A DNA stretch of 8,438 nt from Microbacteriaceae bacterium (lineage in GTDB: Bacteria; Actinomycetota; Actinomycetes; Actinomycetales; Microbacteriaceae): positions 1 through 8,438 of the forward strand of contig RFQD01000053.1 in assembly GCA_009925875.1 (NCBI GenBank), written 5' to 3'. Made by a program: the position numbers and the translations under genes. This document shows positions 1 through 6,759 of this stretch, in pieces. Within the stretch, counting starts at the first letter, position 1. Each line of letters opens with the position of its first letter. The notes below the pieces were generated by a model. It was not told where the DNA came from and made no database searches. It saw only the letters and a program-made list of their open reading frames with translations.

Positions 1-55
1 CGCGTTCGGCGCACCCTCCCGCAGCGCGTAGTCTAAAAATCCCCGTCCCCACAAT

Positions 56-67
56 GAGGTTTTCGTG
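56..67 (+). promoter_or_regulatory. Ribosome binding site and GTG start of the MMPL gene
   Basis: GAGG at 56-59 lies five bases before the GTG at 65-67, a good Shine-Dalgarno spacing. It supports the GTG start over the ATG at 54-56, which is in another frame. The AT-rich patch TAAAAAT at 34-40 could belong to a -10 region, but no convincing -35 box is placed in front of it. Confidence 0.6.
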
Positions 68-2209
68 CGCCGTCTCACCGAGTCCATCATTCGCCACCCG
101 CTCGCTACGCTCCTGACCTTCCTCGCTCTCGTCGGGCTCTCAGCCATCGGAGGACTTCAGGTATTCCCGTCGCTGCAGTCGAGCGGATACAACGACCCGA
201 ACAGCGAGTCCTCGCGCGCCTTCACGATTCTCAAAGAAGACTTTGGCGATCACCCGGCTGAGTTGGCCATCATTCTTGACTTTCATCGCAACGCAGACGA
301 CCCCGCGTCGGAGGCACTCACCAAGAAGATTGTCGACAAGATTGACGGGCTCTCGGGAATTGATCACGTCGACACGTACTACTCGATGGGTCGCCTCCCC
401 TCGCTCAAAAGTACCGACGGTGAAGCCGCCTACGTCTTTGTGACCTATTCCGACACGACTCCCGCTTCGCGGAGTGCCGAAACGAAACTCATTGAGTCCA
501 CGTTGGGGTCACAATTCGACGGAGCGGACGTCTACTACACGGGCGTTGCCGCAATGGCGGTCGCACTCAACGAATCCATCTCGAAAGACCTCAGCCTGGC
601 GGAAAGCATCGCCATACCGCTCAGCTTGATATTGCTCGTCTTTGTCTTCGGGTCGGTGGTAGCGGCTGGGCTTCCCTTGATCGTCGGTGGATTGGGGATT
701 CTGGGGAGTTTCTTTTTCATCTGGCTGGCCACCCTGTCAACGGATGTCTCGGTCTTTGCCCTCAACCTGCTCACCGGCATGGGGCTCGGGCTCGGTATCG
801 ACTACTCACTTCTCATTGTGAACCGCTTCCGCGAGGAACGATTGGCGGGCAAACCGGTGACAGAGGCGGCAACCGCCGGTCGCACCGTGCTGTTCTCGGG
901 GCTCACCGTCGCGGTGGTCACCGCCTCGATGATTCTCTTCCCGCAATACTTCTTGCGCTCCTTTGCCTACGCCGGCATCGCGGTGGTGGGCATGGCCGTG
1001 GCGGGTGCGCTCATCGCGTTGCCGGCCGTGCTGACCCTGCTCGGTGACCGCGTCAACGCGTGGCGCGTCATTCGCATCTCCAAAACCACGAGTGACACCG
1101 GAGCATGGGCACGACTCTCACGCTTTGTCATGAAGAACGCGGTACTCGTGCTCGTCGTCACCCTGGCTGCACTCGGCGGCCTGATCGCGCTGGGCAGCTC
1201 GGCAAAGTTCGGGCTGGTCGATGAGCGCATCCTGCCGGCAAGCGCCCCCATCGCCGTGGCAAGTGAAATTCAACGAGACCGCTTCGACGGTCAAGAAGCT
1301 AAGCCGGTGTCGATCGTGGTCGAGGGCGCCACCCCGGACCAATTTGCGAGTTACGTCGCCGACCTGAGCAAACTCGACCACATCGTGCGCGTGCAAAGTC
1401 CGCTCGGCATCACGGTTGACGGCAAAACCGATTCTCGACCTGCCCAACTCTTCGCCAGCTACGACAATGGGGATGCGAAGCGCATCATCGCGATTCACGA
1501 TGTCGAGGCACGCTCGAGTGAGGGTGTGACCCTGACCGAGAACGTTCGCGCCCTCGACCCACCGTTCACGGCGCTCGTCGGCGGTATTGCCGCCGACTAC
1601 GCGGACTCGCTCAACGGTATTGCGGAGCGCCTGCCGTGGGTCATCGCCTGGATTGCCGTCAGCACGTTCATCCTGCTGTTCCTCTTCACCGGCAGCATCC
1701 TGCTCCCGGTGAAAGCGGTGCTGCTCAACCTCGTGTCGCTTCTCTCTACTCTCGGCTTGCTGACCTGGGTGTTTCTCGATGGCCATCTGCGCAACCTGCT
1801 CGGTGGTTTCACGCTCACCGGATCGATTGACGCATCGATGTTCATCCTCATCGCGGTGGTGACTTTTGGGTTGTCGATGGACTACGAGTTGTTCTTGCTC
1901 AGTCGCATCAAGGAGCAACACGAGCTGGGCAAGAGCACGACCGATTCGGTGGCCGTGGGTCTGCAGCGCAGCGGACGCATCATCACGGCAGCGGCACTCG
2001 TACTGGCGGTGAACTTCTTGCCGTTCGTCACGTCCGGAGTGAGCACGGTCAAAATGCTTGGGTTGGGGATTGCCTTCGCGATTCTGCTCGATGCGACGGT
2101 CGTGCGCGCTCTACTCGTGCCCGCGCTGATGAAGCTGTTCGGCGACGCAAACTGGTGGGCGCCGAAATGGATGAAGAAGATTGCCGACAAGGCCGGCCTG
2201 GCTCACTAG
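65..2209 (+). CDS. MMPL family (RND superfamily) membrane transporter
   Basis: This is a proton-driven inner-membrane exporter of the MMPL branch of RND transporters; members move lipids, cell-envelope precursors or drugs, and the substrate cannot be read from sequence. The layout is the usual pseudo-duplicated one: a helix at about residues 11-33, a large extracytoplasmic loop to about 177, a bundle of helices at about 180-330, a helix at about 358-376, a second outside loop to about 520, and a final helix bundle at about 525-700. Two Asp-Tyr pairs are visible: GIDY at 244-247 (D246, Y247) and SMDY at 604-607 (D606, Y607). They match in position and context the proton-relay pairs known from MmpL3. 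The 714-residue length fits the short MMPL type (YdfJ-like); the long cytoplasmic tail of mycobacterial MmpL3 is absent. The GTG start has a GAGG ribosome site. A TetR gene lies two genes away and could be its regulator, which is inference. Confidence 0.93.
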   Translation: MRRLTESIIRHPLATLLTFLALVGLSAIGGLQVFPSLQSSGYNDPNSESSRAFTILKEDFGDHPAELAIILDFHRNADDPASEALTKKIVDKIDGLSGIDHVDTYYSMGRLPSLKSTDGEAAYVFVTYSDTTPASRSAETKLIESTLGSQFDGADVYYTGVAAMAVALNESISKDLSLAESIAIPLSLILLVFVFGSVVAAGLPLIVGGLGILGSFFFIWLATLSTDVSVFALNLLTGMGLGLGIDYSLLIVNRFREERLAGKPVTEAATAGRTVLFSGLTVAVVTASMILFPQYFLRSFAYAGIAVVGMAVAGALIALPAVLTLLGDRVNAWRVIRISKTTSDTGAWARLSRFVMKNAVLVLVVTLAALGGLIALGSSAKFGLVDERILPASAPIAVASEIQRDRFDGQEAKPVSIVVEGATPDQFASYVADLSKLDHIVRVQSPLGITVDGKTDSRPAQLFASYDNGDAKRIIAIHDVEARSSEGVTLTENVRALDPPFTALVGGIAADYADSLNGIAERLPWVIAWIAVSTFILLFLFTGSILLPVKAVLLNLVSLLSTLGLLTWVFLDGHLRNLLGGFTLTGSIDASMFILIAVVTFGLSMDYELFLLSRIKEQHELGKSTTDSVAVGLQRSGRIITAAALVLAVNFLPFVTSGVSTVKMLGLGIAFAILLDATVVRALLVPALMKLFGDANWWAPKWMKKIADKAGLAH

Positions 2210-2219
2210 TGGGCCGGTC
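2191..2219. terminator. Candidate bidirectional terminator hairpin between convergent genes
   Basis: CCGGCC at 2193-2198 pairs with GGCCGG at 2212-2217. The stem can be extended by a G-U and a G-C pair outside (2192/2218, 2191/2219) and a U-G pair inside, with a loop of about 11-13 bases. It spans the stop codons of both the exporter and the SRPBCC gene. There is no U-tract, which is common for actinobacterial terminators. The left arm is part of the self-complementary GGCCGGCC, so chance is possible. Confidence 0.4.
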
Positions 2220-2691
2220 AGCGAGCAGTGCGTGAAAGAAACTCGTCGAGCGAGTCGAAGTAGCTTTCCATACCCGCCTTGGTTTGCGGCACCTGCTCCG
2301 CGGGCATCTCGCCATACTGACTGAAGCGCACCCACGCGCCATCAGCGCGTGGTTCGAAGTCGACCGCGACGACGTGGCGTGGCGCGTCTTCGTCACGAGC
2401 AGCAAACTCGTCGGCATCCTGTGTGTATGACAGGTTGTGCACGAGGCGCCGATGAGATTCCACCTCGGTGTAGCGCCCAAAAAAGTAGGCGTTAAAGCCA
2501 AAAGCTGGCACTGCGACGGCAACCGTCCACCAGCCTCCTACGGTCGCATCCGAGGTCACCGATCCGGGTAACACGGCAAGGTCGGTGGGGTGATACCAGT
2601 CTTCGAGCGCAGACGCATCGACCCACGCAGTCCACAGGGTCTCCAGGTTCACCGGGTATTCCCGTTCGACCAAATACAGATGATTGTTCAC
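2218..2691 (-). CDS. SRPBCC (AHSA1/START-like) domain protein
   Basis: A 157-residue single-domain protein of the SRPBCC helix-grip fold, AHSA1-like branch. The start follows the family pattern: a first strand ending in a basic/acidic turn (EREYPVN, residues 8-14), then a helix with LWTAWVD (19-25) and a Leu-Glu-Asp-Trp turn before a proline (about 29-35). A Gly-Trp-Trp strand follows at about 53-55, and the C-terminal helix has GMESYFDSLDEFL near 140-152, where relatives usually carry a Gly-Trp/Tyr helix. The fold makes a hydrophobic cavity; partners range from small ligands to Hsp90, and none can be named here. The start is GTG at 2689-2691; an in-frame stop lies three codons upstream, so it cannot extend. 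No Shine-Dalgarno motif is visible, so translation may rely on coupling to the tetR gene 30 bp upstream. Cytoplasmic, with no signal peptide. Confidence 0.85.
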   Translation of the reverse strand: MNNHLYLVEREYPVNLETLWTAWVDASALEDWYHPTDLAVLPGSVTSDATVGGWWTVAVAVPAFGFNAYFFGRYTEVESHRRLVHNLSYTQDADEFAARDEDAPRHVVAVDFEPRADGAWVRFSQYGEMPAEQVPQTKAGMESYFDSLDEFLSRTAR

Positions 2692-2721
2692 GAGAAGTCA
2701 GCATACGGCGGTCACGCATTG

Positions 2722-3462
2722 CTAGTCGAAGGTCTGAACGACCTTCACGAGAAGATTCACGTGCTCATCGAGCACCAGGTCACCGAGAGCCCGAGCCTGG
2801 GGAGATTCGACGGAGGGGGCGTGGGATCCCGCCGCCCAGACCGCAGCCCCGAGCGTGGACATCGAAATGGATGACCCGAGCGCGACAAGTTTCTGGTTTG
2901 ATACGTACGTGCTCATGTCGAGGTTCTCTTCCGTTACCTCTTCGGCCGACACGGTGTTCGATTTCACGTCCAAAATGAGCTGCGCAAGGCGACAGATATT
3001 CACATTGAACTTTGCCGTCATCGCAGCGCGGAACGACTGTTCGAATTCCAAAACGTCTTCGAGCGCGACGACCGGGTAGTTGAGCACGACGGACCACCCG
3101 GTCACCTTGACGGCGTACGTAATCTGGGTTTCAATCCACGCGCGAAGTCGAGCGACGGGATCGCGTGGTGCGTTTGCCACGGCCTGCGCCATCGCATCCA
3201 CGTAGCCGGAGTACACGGTGAATGCAGCTTCAGAAATGAGCCCGTTCCTCGAACCGAAATAGTGATTCACCATGGCGACAGTAACGCCAAGACGCCGCGC
3301 GATCTTGGCATGACTAAAGCGACCCGGACCGAGGCGTGAAAATTCGTGAATGGTGAGATAGAGAAACTTGTCCCTCGTCGACGGATTGGGCTCACCACAT
3401 ACCGACATCCAGAATTTGTCGTCCAGCTCAAGCGGCTCTGGCGGAGGCTCGGGGAGTTTCAT
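2722..3462 (-). CDS. TetR/AcrR family transcriptional regulator
   Basis: A 246-residue TetR-type repressor: N-terminal DNA-binding domain and a ligand/dimer domain behind it. The helix-turn-helix is clear at about residues 50-69 (SHAKIARRLGVTVAMVNHYF), with the family's helix-turn-helix start, Val-x-x-x-Val-x-x-Tyr-Phe recognition helix and the following GSRNGL where relatives have a similar Lys-Glu-x-Leu turn. A proline/acid-rich extension of about 25 residues precedes it. The C-terminal part is helical and not assignable to a ligand class. Start choice: ATG at 3460-3462 has GGAGAGG (3468-3474) five bases upstream, whereas a longer reading to TTG at 3501 would place that ribosome site inside the coding sequence. 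It is followed after 30 bp by the SRPBCC gene and is divergent from the channel gene. Possible targets are itself with SRPBCC, the channel promoter, or the nearby exporter; none is proven by the sequence. Confidence 0.9.
   Translation of the reverse strand: MKLPEPPPEPLELDDKFWMSVCGEPNPSTRDKFLYLTIHEFSRLGPGRFSHAKIARRLGVTVAMVNHYFGSRNGLISEAAFTVYSGYVDAMAQAVANAPRDPVARLRAWIETQITYAVKVTGWSVVLNYPVVALEDVLEFEQSFRAAMTAKFNVNICRLAQLILDVKSNTVSAEEVTEENLDMSTYVSNQKLVALGSSISMSTLGAAVWAAGSHAPSVESPQARALGDLVLDEHVNLLVKVVQTFD
2728..2746 (-). repeat. Perfect 7-bp inverted repeat at the 3' end of the TetR gene
   Basis: GAAGGTC (2728-2734), a five-base loop (2735-2739) and GACCTTC (2740-2746) form a perfect hairpin inside the last codons of the TetR gene, ending three bases before its stop codon. 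In the minus-strand transcript it would sit about 37 bases before the start of the SRPBCC gene. It has no U-tract. It could be a weak terminator or attenuator, an mRNA end-protecting stem, a protein-binding site, or chance. Confidence 0.45.
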
Positions 3463-3467
3463 CCGGT

Positions 3468-3474
3468 CCTCTCC
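3468..3474 (-). promoter_or_regulatory. Ribosome binding site deciding the TetR start
   Basis: On the minus strand this reads GGAGAGG, five bases before the ATG at 3462-3460. It is the strongest Shine-Dalgarno sequence in the window and argues for the 246-residue product over a form 13 residues longer starting at TTG 3501. Confidence 0.65.
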
Positions 3475-3614
3475 CTCGTAAAAATCAGGGCGCGGGAACA
3501 ACCGCTCGTGATGTTGTGGCCCTCTACCCCTCGCAAAAGGCTACAACTCACTACGCTGAAGTGGAATCTCCGCCACGCGCTGCGACAAAATCAGCTCACG
3601 TGACCGAACTTGCC

Positions 3615-3642
3615 TTGACCGGGCGCGCCGGAGTCTTATACG
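3615..3642 (+). promoter_or_regulatory. Sigma70-like promoter of the channel gene
   Basis: TTGACC at 3615-3620 (five of six to consensus) and TATACG at 3637-3642 (four of six) are separated by 16 bp. Transcription would start near 3649, leaving a leader of about 55 bases before the ATG at 3704. The spacer holds the 8-bp palindrome GGCGCGCC (3622-3629), which might be part of an operator. The rest of the 241-bp intergenic region (3463-3703) shows a second palindrome, TCACGTGA at 3596-3603, and no convincing leftward promoter for the TetR gene. Confidence 0.55.
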
Positions 3643-3690
3643 TTTCGAATTCCACCTGTCACTCCCCGCGCACGCCGTGCGAATTGCCTC

Positions 3691-3706
3691 AAAGGAACAC
3701 CGAATG
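3691..3706 (+). promoter_or_regulatory. Ribosome binding site and ATG start of the channel gene
   Basis: AAAGGA at 3691-3696 is seven bases before ATG 3704-3706. This favours that ATG over an in-frame GTG at 3677, which has no ribosome site. The protein start from the ATG (MKNPSLGDRLKY) also reads like the normal N terminus of bacterial relatives. Confidence 0.6.
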
Positions 3707-4132
3707 AAGAATCCGAGCCTCGGCGATCGCCTGAAGTATTCGTTTGACAAACTCATGTCACGAGGCTTGCCCGCCCTCATCGGACTGCTCGGCGTGGTGA
3801 CGTTGATATTCATTTCGCTCATCTCCCTCGTGGTGGTTATCTTTGGACTCTTCCCCGACGACCAAAAGCTCGACTTTGCCGAAGCTTTCTGGGCAACGAT
3901 GTTGCGCACGCTCGACCCCGGCACGATGGGCGGCGACACCGGGCCGGGATACCGCATCGCGATGCTTATCGTCACGTTGACGGGCCTCGTACGTGGCGAG
4001 CCTCATCGGTATCGTCGCGAATGCGTTCAACGAAAAAGTGGAGCAGCTGCGCAAGGGACGCTCGAGCGTCATCGAAACCGATCACACGCTCATCCTTGGT
4101 TGGAATCGAAAGATTCATCAGGTGGTCAGTGA
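3704..4132 (+). pseudogene. 5' part of frameshifted CASTOR/POLLUX-like ion channel (pore module)
   Basis: Residues 1 to about 95 form the pore half of a bacterial CASTOR/POLLUX-related channel: a basic N-terminal stretch, a transmembrane helix at about 24-50, a pore helix at about 58-70 and the family's signature filter region DPGTMGGDTG at 71-80, then the beginning of the second transmembrane helix (83-95). At about 3984-3995 the family-like sequence stops in this frame and carries on in the frame one base later. The remaining 46 or so codons to the stop at 4132 read as arginine-rich non-family sequence (RGEPHRYRREC and onward). Plant homologues conduct Ca2+/K+ in the nuclear envelope; the ion of the bacterial form is not established here. 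Taken alone this fragment would give a truncated pore without its regulatory domains. The break is either a true mutation or an assembly error. Confidence 0.8.
3981..3998 (+). other. Frameshift site in the channel gene
   Basis: Upstream codons read L-T-G-L in one frame; downstream codons read V-A-S-L-I-G-I-V in the frame one base later. A 1-base insertion, a 2-base deletion or a 4-base duplication would all explain it. The site contains CGTACGT (3988-3994), a short direct repeat that could slip; there is no homopolymer run. From my memory of relatives, the helix here has one more residue than a plain 1-base insertion would leave, which slightly favours a 2-base deletion. Confidence 0.7.
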
Positions 4133-5585
4133 ACTTGTCATCGCCAACGAATCGCGACGCCGGGCCACGATTGTGGTCCTCGCCGATCGCGACAAAGTGG
4201 AGATGGAGGACGAGCTCAAAACCCATCTGCCGCCGAGGAGTCGAACGCAGATCATCGTTCGCAGTGGTGACCCGATGAGCGTCGCCGATTTGAAGCTCAC
4301 GGGTCTAGATTCCGCTCGGAGCATCATCGTGCTCGCGCCCGACGACTCCGACGAGGCAGACAACTTCTCGATCAAGACGGCGCTGGCCATTCTCAACAAT
4401 CCGAATCGCCGTGCCGAGCCCTACAAGATCGTGGGTGAAATCAAGAACGAACCCAACATGGCCGCCGCGCAGCTCGTCGGCGGCACCGAAGCCCAGTGGA
4501 TTCTCGGCGAAGACCTCATCTCTCGCCTCATCGTGCAAACCAGCCGTCAACGCGGTTTGAGTGCGGTCTACAACGACCTGCTCGATTTCGGCGGTGCCGA
4601 GTTGTATCTGGCGGATGTCGCGAATTTGGCCGGCTCTACTTTCGGCGTTGCCGCTCTCAGCATCCCCCAGGGTGCCCTCGTCGGGGTGTTGAACGGGGAC
4701 GAGGTGCACATCAACCCTCCGCGCGACCACGTTCTCACTCCTGATGTGCGGCTGATCATCCTCGCCGAAGATGACGATCGACTGCAGTTTGGTGCTCAAG
4801 CGGCATTCGATGCCAAGGCCATCAGTCTGTCGAAGGAGAAGAAGCGGACTCCGGAACGCACGCTCATCTTGGGCGCGAACGCGACGCTCCCCATGGTGTT
4901 GGCCGAGCTCGATTCATCGTCCGCCCCTGGCTCAACCATTGTCCTCGTTGAAGACGGTGCCGAGGCCCCCCGGGTGAAACTTCGCAATGCAAAGCTCGAA
5001 GTGAAGGCGGCCAACCCGGCCAGCCGGGCGGAACTGGAAAAGTTGCGCGTGACCACCTTCGACCACGTCATTGTGCTTGCGAACCGGGATGATCGTGGCG
5101 TCGAGCACGCCGATGCGCGCACCCTGCTCATCCTGCTCAATCTTCGGGCAATCACTAATGGCACGTCGCACAACGTCAACATCGTCAGCGAAATGTTGAA
5201 CGACAAGAATCGCGAACTCGCACAATCGAACGTCTCGGATGACTTTATTGTCAGCGAACAACTCGTCGGCAACATGCTCACCATGGTCTCGGAGAACTTC
5301 GAGATGCAGCGCGTGCTCTCCGAGGTCATTTCCGGTGACGGGCCACAACTGCGACTCAACCCCGCGAGCTGGTACGTCAAGACAAACACGCCCGTTGACT
5401 TCAACACCATCACCGAAGCTGCCCTCCGTCGTGGCGAAGCTCCGCTGGGCTATCGCCGTGTTGGCGGTTCGTCGACTCCGGACCATCTTCAACCGGTGAG
5501 TGGCGACGGCGTCGTGCTCAATCCGAATCGCACCGAGATGGTCGTTTTCGGCGAGTCAGACAGCATCGTCGTCTTTTCTGGCTGA
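3993..5585 (+). CDS. CASTOR/POLLUX-like ion channel, RCK-domain part (frameshifted from 5' part)
   Basis: This 530-codon frame carries the end of the second transmembrane helix (VASLIGIVANAF) and the whole cytoplasmic part of the channel. After the linker EQLRKGRSSVIE (about residues 17-28) comes a first Rossmann/RCK domain with ILGWNRKIHQVVSEL (34-48), the family's typical nucleotide-binding turn, and IVVLADRD for the next strand. A second Rossmann-like domain starts near residue 291 with LILGANATLP and has TIVLVED for its next strand. The C terminus ends in a small beta-rich segment (MVVFGESDSIVVFSG). Joined with the upstream pore part the product would be about 626-627 residues, the usual family length, so only the junction is defective. 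The first codon, GTG at 3993, has no ribosome site and falls within a membrane helix, so an independent start is unlikely. If real, the mutation separates the pore from its gating domains. Its stop abuts the stop of the convergent propeller gene. Confidence 0.85.
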   Translation: MASLIGIVANAFNEKVEQLRKGRSSVIETDHTLILGWNRKIHQVVSELVIANESRRRATIVVLADRDKVEMEDELKTHLPPRSRTQIIVRSGDPMSVADLKLTGLDSARSIIVLAPDDSDEADNFSIKTALAILNNPNRRAEPYKIVGEIKNEPNMAAAQLVGGTEAQWILGEDLISRLIVQTSRQRGLSAVYNDLLDFGGAELYLADVANLAGSTFGVAALSIPQGALVGVLNGDEVHINPPRDHVLTPDVRLIILAEDDDRLQFGAQAAFDAKAISLSKEKKRTPERTLILGANATLPMVLAELDSSSAPGSTIVLVEDGAEAPRVKLRNAKLEVKAANPASRAELEKLRVTTFDHVIVLANRDDRGVEHADARTLLILLNLRAITNGTSHNVNIVSEMLNDKNRELAQSNVSDDFIVSEQLVGNMLTMVSENFEMQRVLSEVISGDGPQLRLNPASWYVKTNTPVDFNTITEAALRRGEAPLGYRRVGGSSTPDHLQPVSGDGVVLNPNRTEMVVFGESDSIVVFSG

Positions 5586-6722
5586 CTAGCGAGCTGAACT
5601 GCGCGTTCCTCGCCGACGCACGGTGACCATGAGAAGCCCGGCACTAACGACGGAAACGGCAGCCACCAGCACGGTCCAGGAGGTGCGGTCATCCAGACCC
5701 GTATCGGCAAGGCGTGGCAGCTCGCCCGCGACATAAATCGTGCTTCCGCCGGTGATCCAGAACTGATCAGCGACCGGATTGCGATTCATGAGAAACCATA
5801 AGCCCGGGCTGGGACCGGTCACATCAATGGGAGTGCCGGAGCTGAAGGTGGTGGGGTCGGTCGGCACGAGGTCGCCCAGACTCGCACTGATGTAATAGGC
5901 GATCAGCCCATCCACAGTGAAGGCCACGTCTTTGGGCTCATCGGTGAACTGGTGTTCAACCGCATAACTCGTCGTGTCGATGACCGACGTGACAGTTGAG
6001 GGAGCCGTGAACGACGTCGCGTACACGCTCGCACCGTCAGGAGCCATCGTGACGGTCGTGCCCTGCAAGTGACCGCCCGGAGTGAACGTGTGAATCACCG
6101 TGTTGCCGACTGTCTCGATGACCGCGATGCTGCCATCCGAACAGTTCACAAAAAGTTTCTGGCCGTCTGGGGTGAGGGCAAGACCGTCTGGACCGGTGCA
6201 CGCAGTGACCGACAGGGTCACACTATCGCTGAGCACGTCAATGACTTTCACTTGCGTGCCGCTGCCGTTGTTCGTGACCGCCACGTACGCCGTGGTGCCG
6301 TCGGGGCTGAAAACGACTTGACCCACTCCCGCAGTGCCGACCGTAATTGCCGTGCCAAACGTCAGCGTCGAGGGCGAGAAGGGTTTGATCTTGCCTTGTC
6401 CAAGACTCACGTATGCTTTTGATCCGTCAGGAGACATTGCAATCGCATGATTGACACCAGCTCCCGGGATGCCCGCCGAAATGCGACCCGAAATCGGCTC
6501 CAGCGTTCGCGCATCAAAAACAATGACGTCGGCGATTCCACCGGGCACGCCATCGTTGTCCTCGACGACAAACGCGCGCGACCCGTCTAGTGAAAAAGCC
6601 ACGCCCGCGGTGCTGTGATATCCCGTGAGAGTCGTGACATTCGAGACGGCAGCCTGAGTGCCCGCGGCGCTGACGAACACCATGACAATCGAAAGAAGGG
6701 CGACCGTCGCGATTCTCACCAT
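5586..6722 (-). CDS. Secreted, cell-wall-anchored YVTN-type beta-propeller protein
   Basis: A 378-residue surface protein. Residues 1-25 are a Sec signal peptide (short Met-Val-Arg start, hydrophobic core ATVALLSIVMVFVSAA, cleavage near TQA-AV). Six beta-propeller blades are marked by the motif S/T/A-x-D-G followed by an aromatic strand: 44-47, 97-100, 139-142, 184-187, 227-230 and 269-272, spaced about 42-53 residues. A weaker seventh near 305-335 would close a seven-bladed ring. The C terminus is a sortase signal: LADTG (338-342), a hydrophobic helix and an arginine-rich tail. C175 and C194 could pair as a disulfide. Such propellers usually bind partners; no ligand or enzyme activity can be assigned. 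The start is ATG 6720-6722, which puts the signal peptide at the very N terminus, with GAAAG about eight bases upstream; a GTG at 6755 would add 11 polar residues and has no ribosome site. It follows the nitrilase-like gene by 37 bp, probably in one transcript. Confidence 0.88.
   Translation of the reverse strand: MVRIATVALLSIVMVFVSAAGTQAAVSNVTTLTGYHSTAGVAFSLDGSRAFVVEDNDGVPGGIADVIVFDARTLEPISGRISAGIPGAGVNHAIAMSPDGSKAYVSLGQGKIKPFSPSTLTFGTAITVGTAGVGQVVFSPDGTTAYVAVTNNGSGTQVKVIDVLSDSVTLSVTACTGPDGLALTPDGQKLFVNCSDGSIAVIETVGNTVIHTFTPGGHLQGTTVTMAPDGASVYATSFTAPSTVTSVIDTTSYAVEHQFTDEPKDVAFTVDGLIAYYISASLGDLVPTDPTTFSSGTPIDVTGPSPGLWFLMNRNPVADQFWITGGSTIYVAGELPRLADTGLDDRTSWTVLVAAVSVVSAGLLMVTVRRRGTRSSAR
5589..5711 (-). 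other. C-terminal LAxTG sortase sorting signal
   Basis: LADTG is coded at 5711-5697, followed by about 6 polar residues, about 20 hydrophobic residues (WTVLVAAVSVVSAGLLMVTV) and the tail RRRGTRSSAR. This is the tripartite layout of a sortase substrate. Ala in the second position is the form known for class E sortases of high-GC Gram-positives, rather than the LPxTG of class A. Confidence 0.85.
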
Positions 6723-6759
6723 CACGTCACTTTCTTTCGAACCACTAGAGAACACAAAT

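Noticed and set aside
1..31. C-terminal end of an upstream plus-strand gene (frame ending in TAG at 29-31)
   Set aside because: Only nine codons are visible and another frame also ends at 34-36, so the reading is not distinguishable from chance.
1118..1921. A 267-codon open frame on the minus strand inside the exporter gene
   Set aside because: Its Arg/His/Glu/Gln-rich composition is what the antisense of a GC-rich membrane-protein gene gives, and the plus-strand reading has clear MMPL motifs over the same bases.
2722..3501. Longer TetR protein starting at TTG 3501
   Set aside because: The strong GGAGAGG ribosome site at 3468-3474 would then lie inside the coding sequence; the ATG at 3462 fits it at ideal spacing.
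3677..3703. Channel start at GTG 3677
   Set aside because: It has no ribosome site, while ATG 3704 has AAAGGA seven bases upstream and gives the family-like N terminus.
3981..3998. Programmed ribosomal frameshift in the channel
   Set aside because: There is no slippery heptamer, rare-codon or stop-codon pause at the junction, and I know of no frameshift decoding in this family. Mutation or assembly error is simpler.
6723..6755. Propeller start at GTG 6755
   Set aside because: It would place 11 polar and charged residues in front of a normal signal peptide and has no ribosome site.
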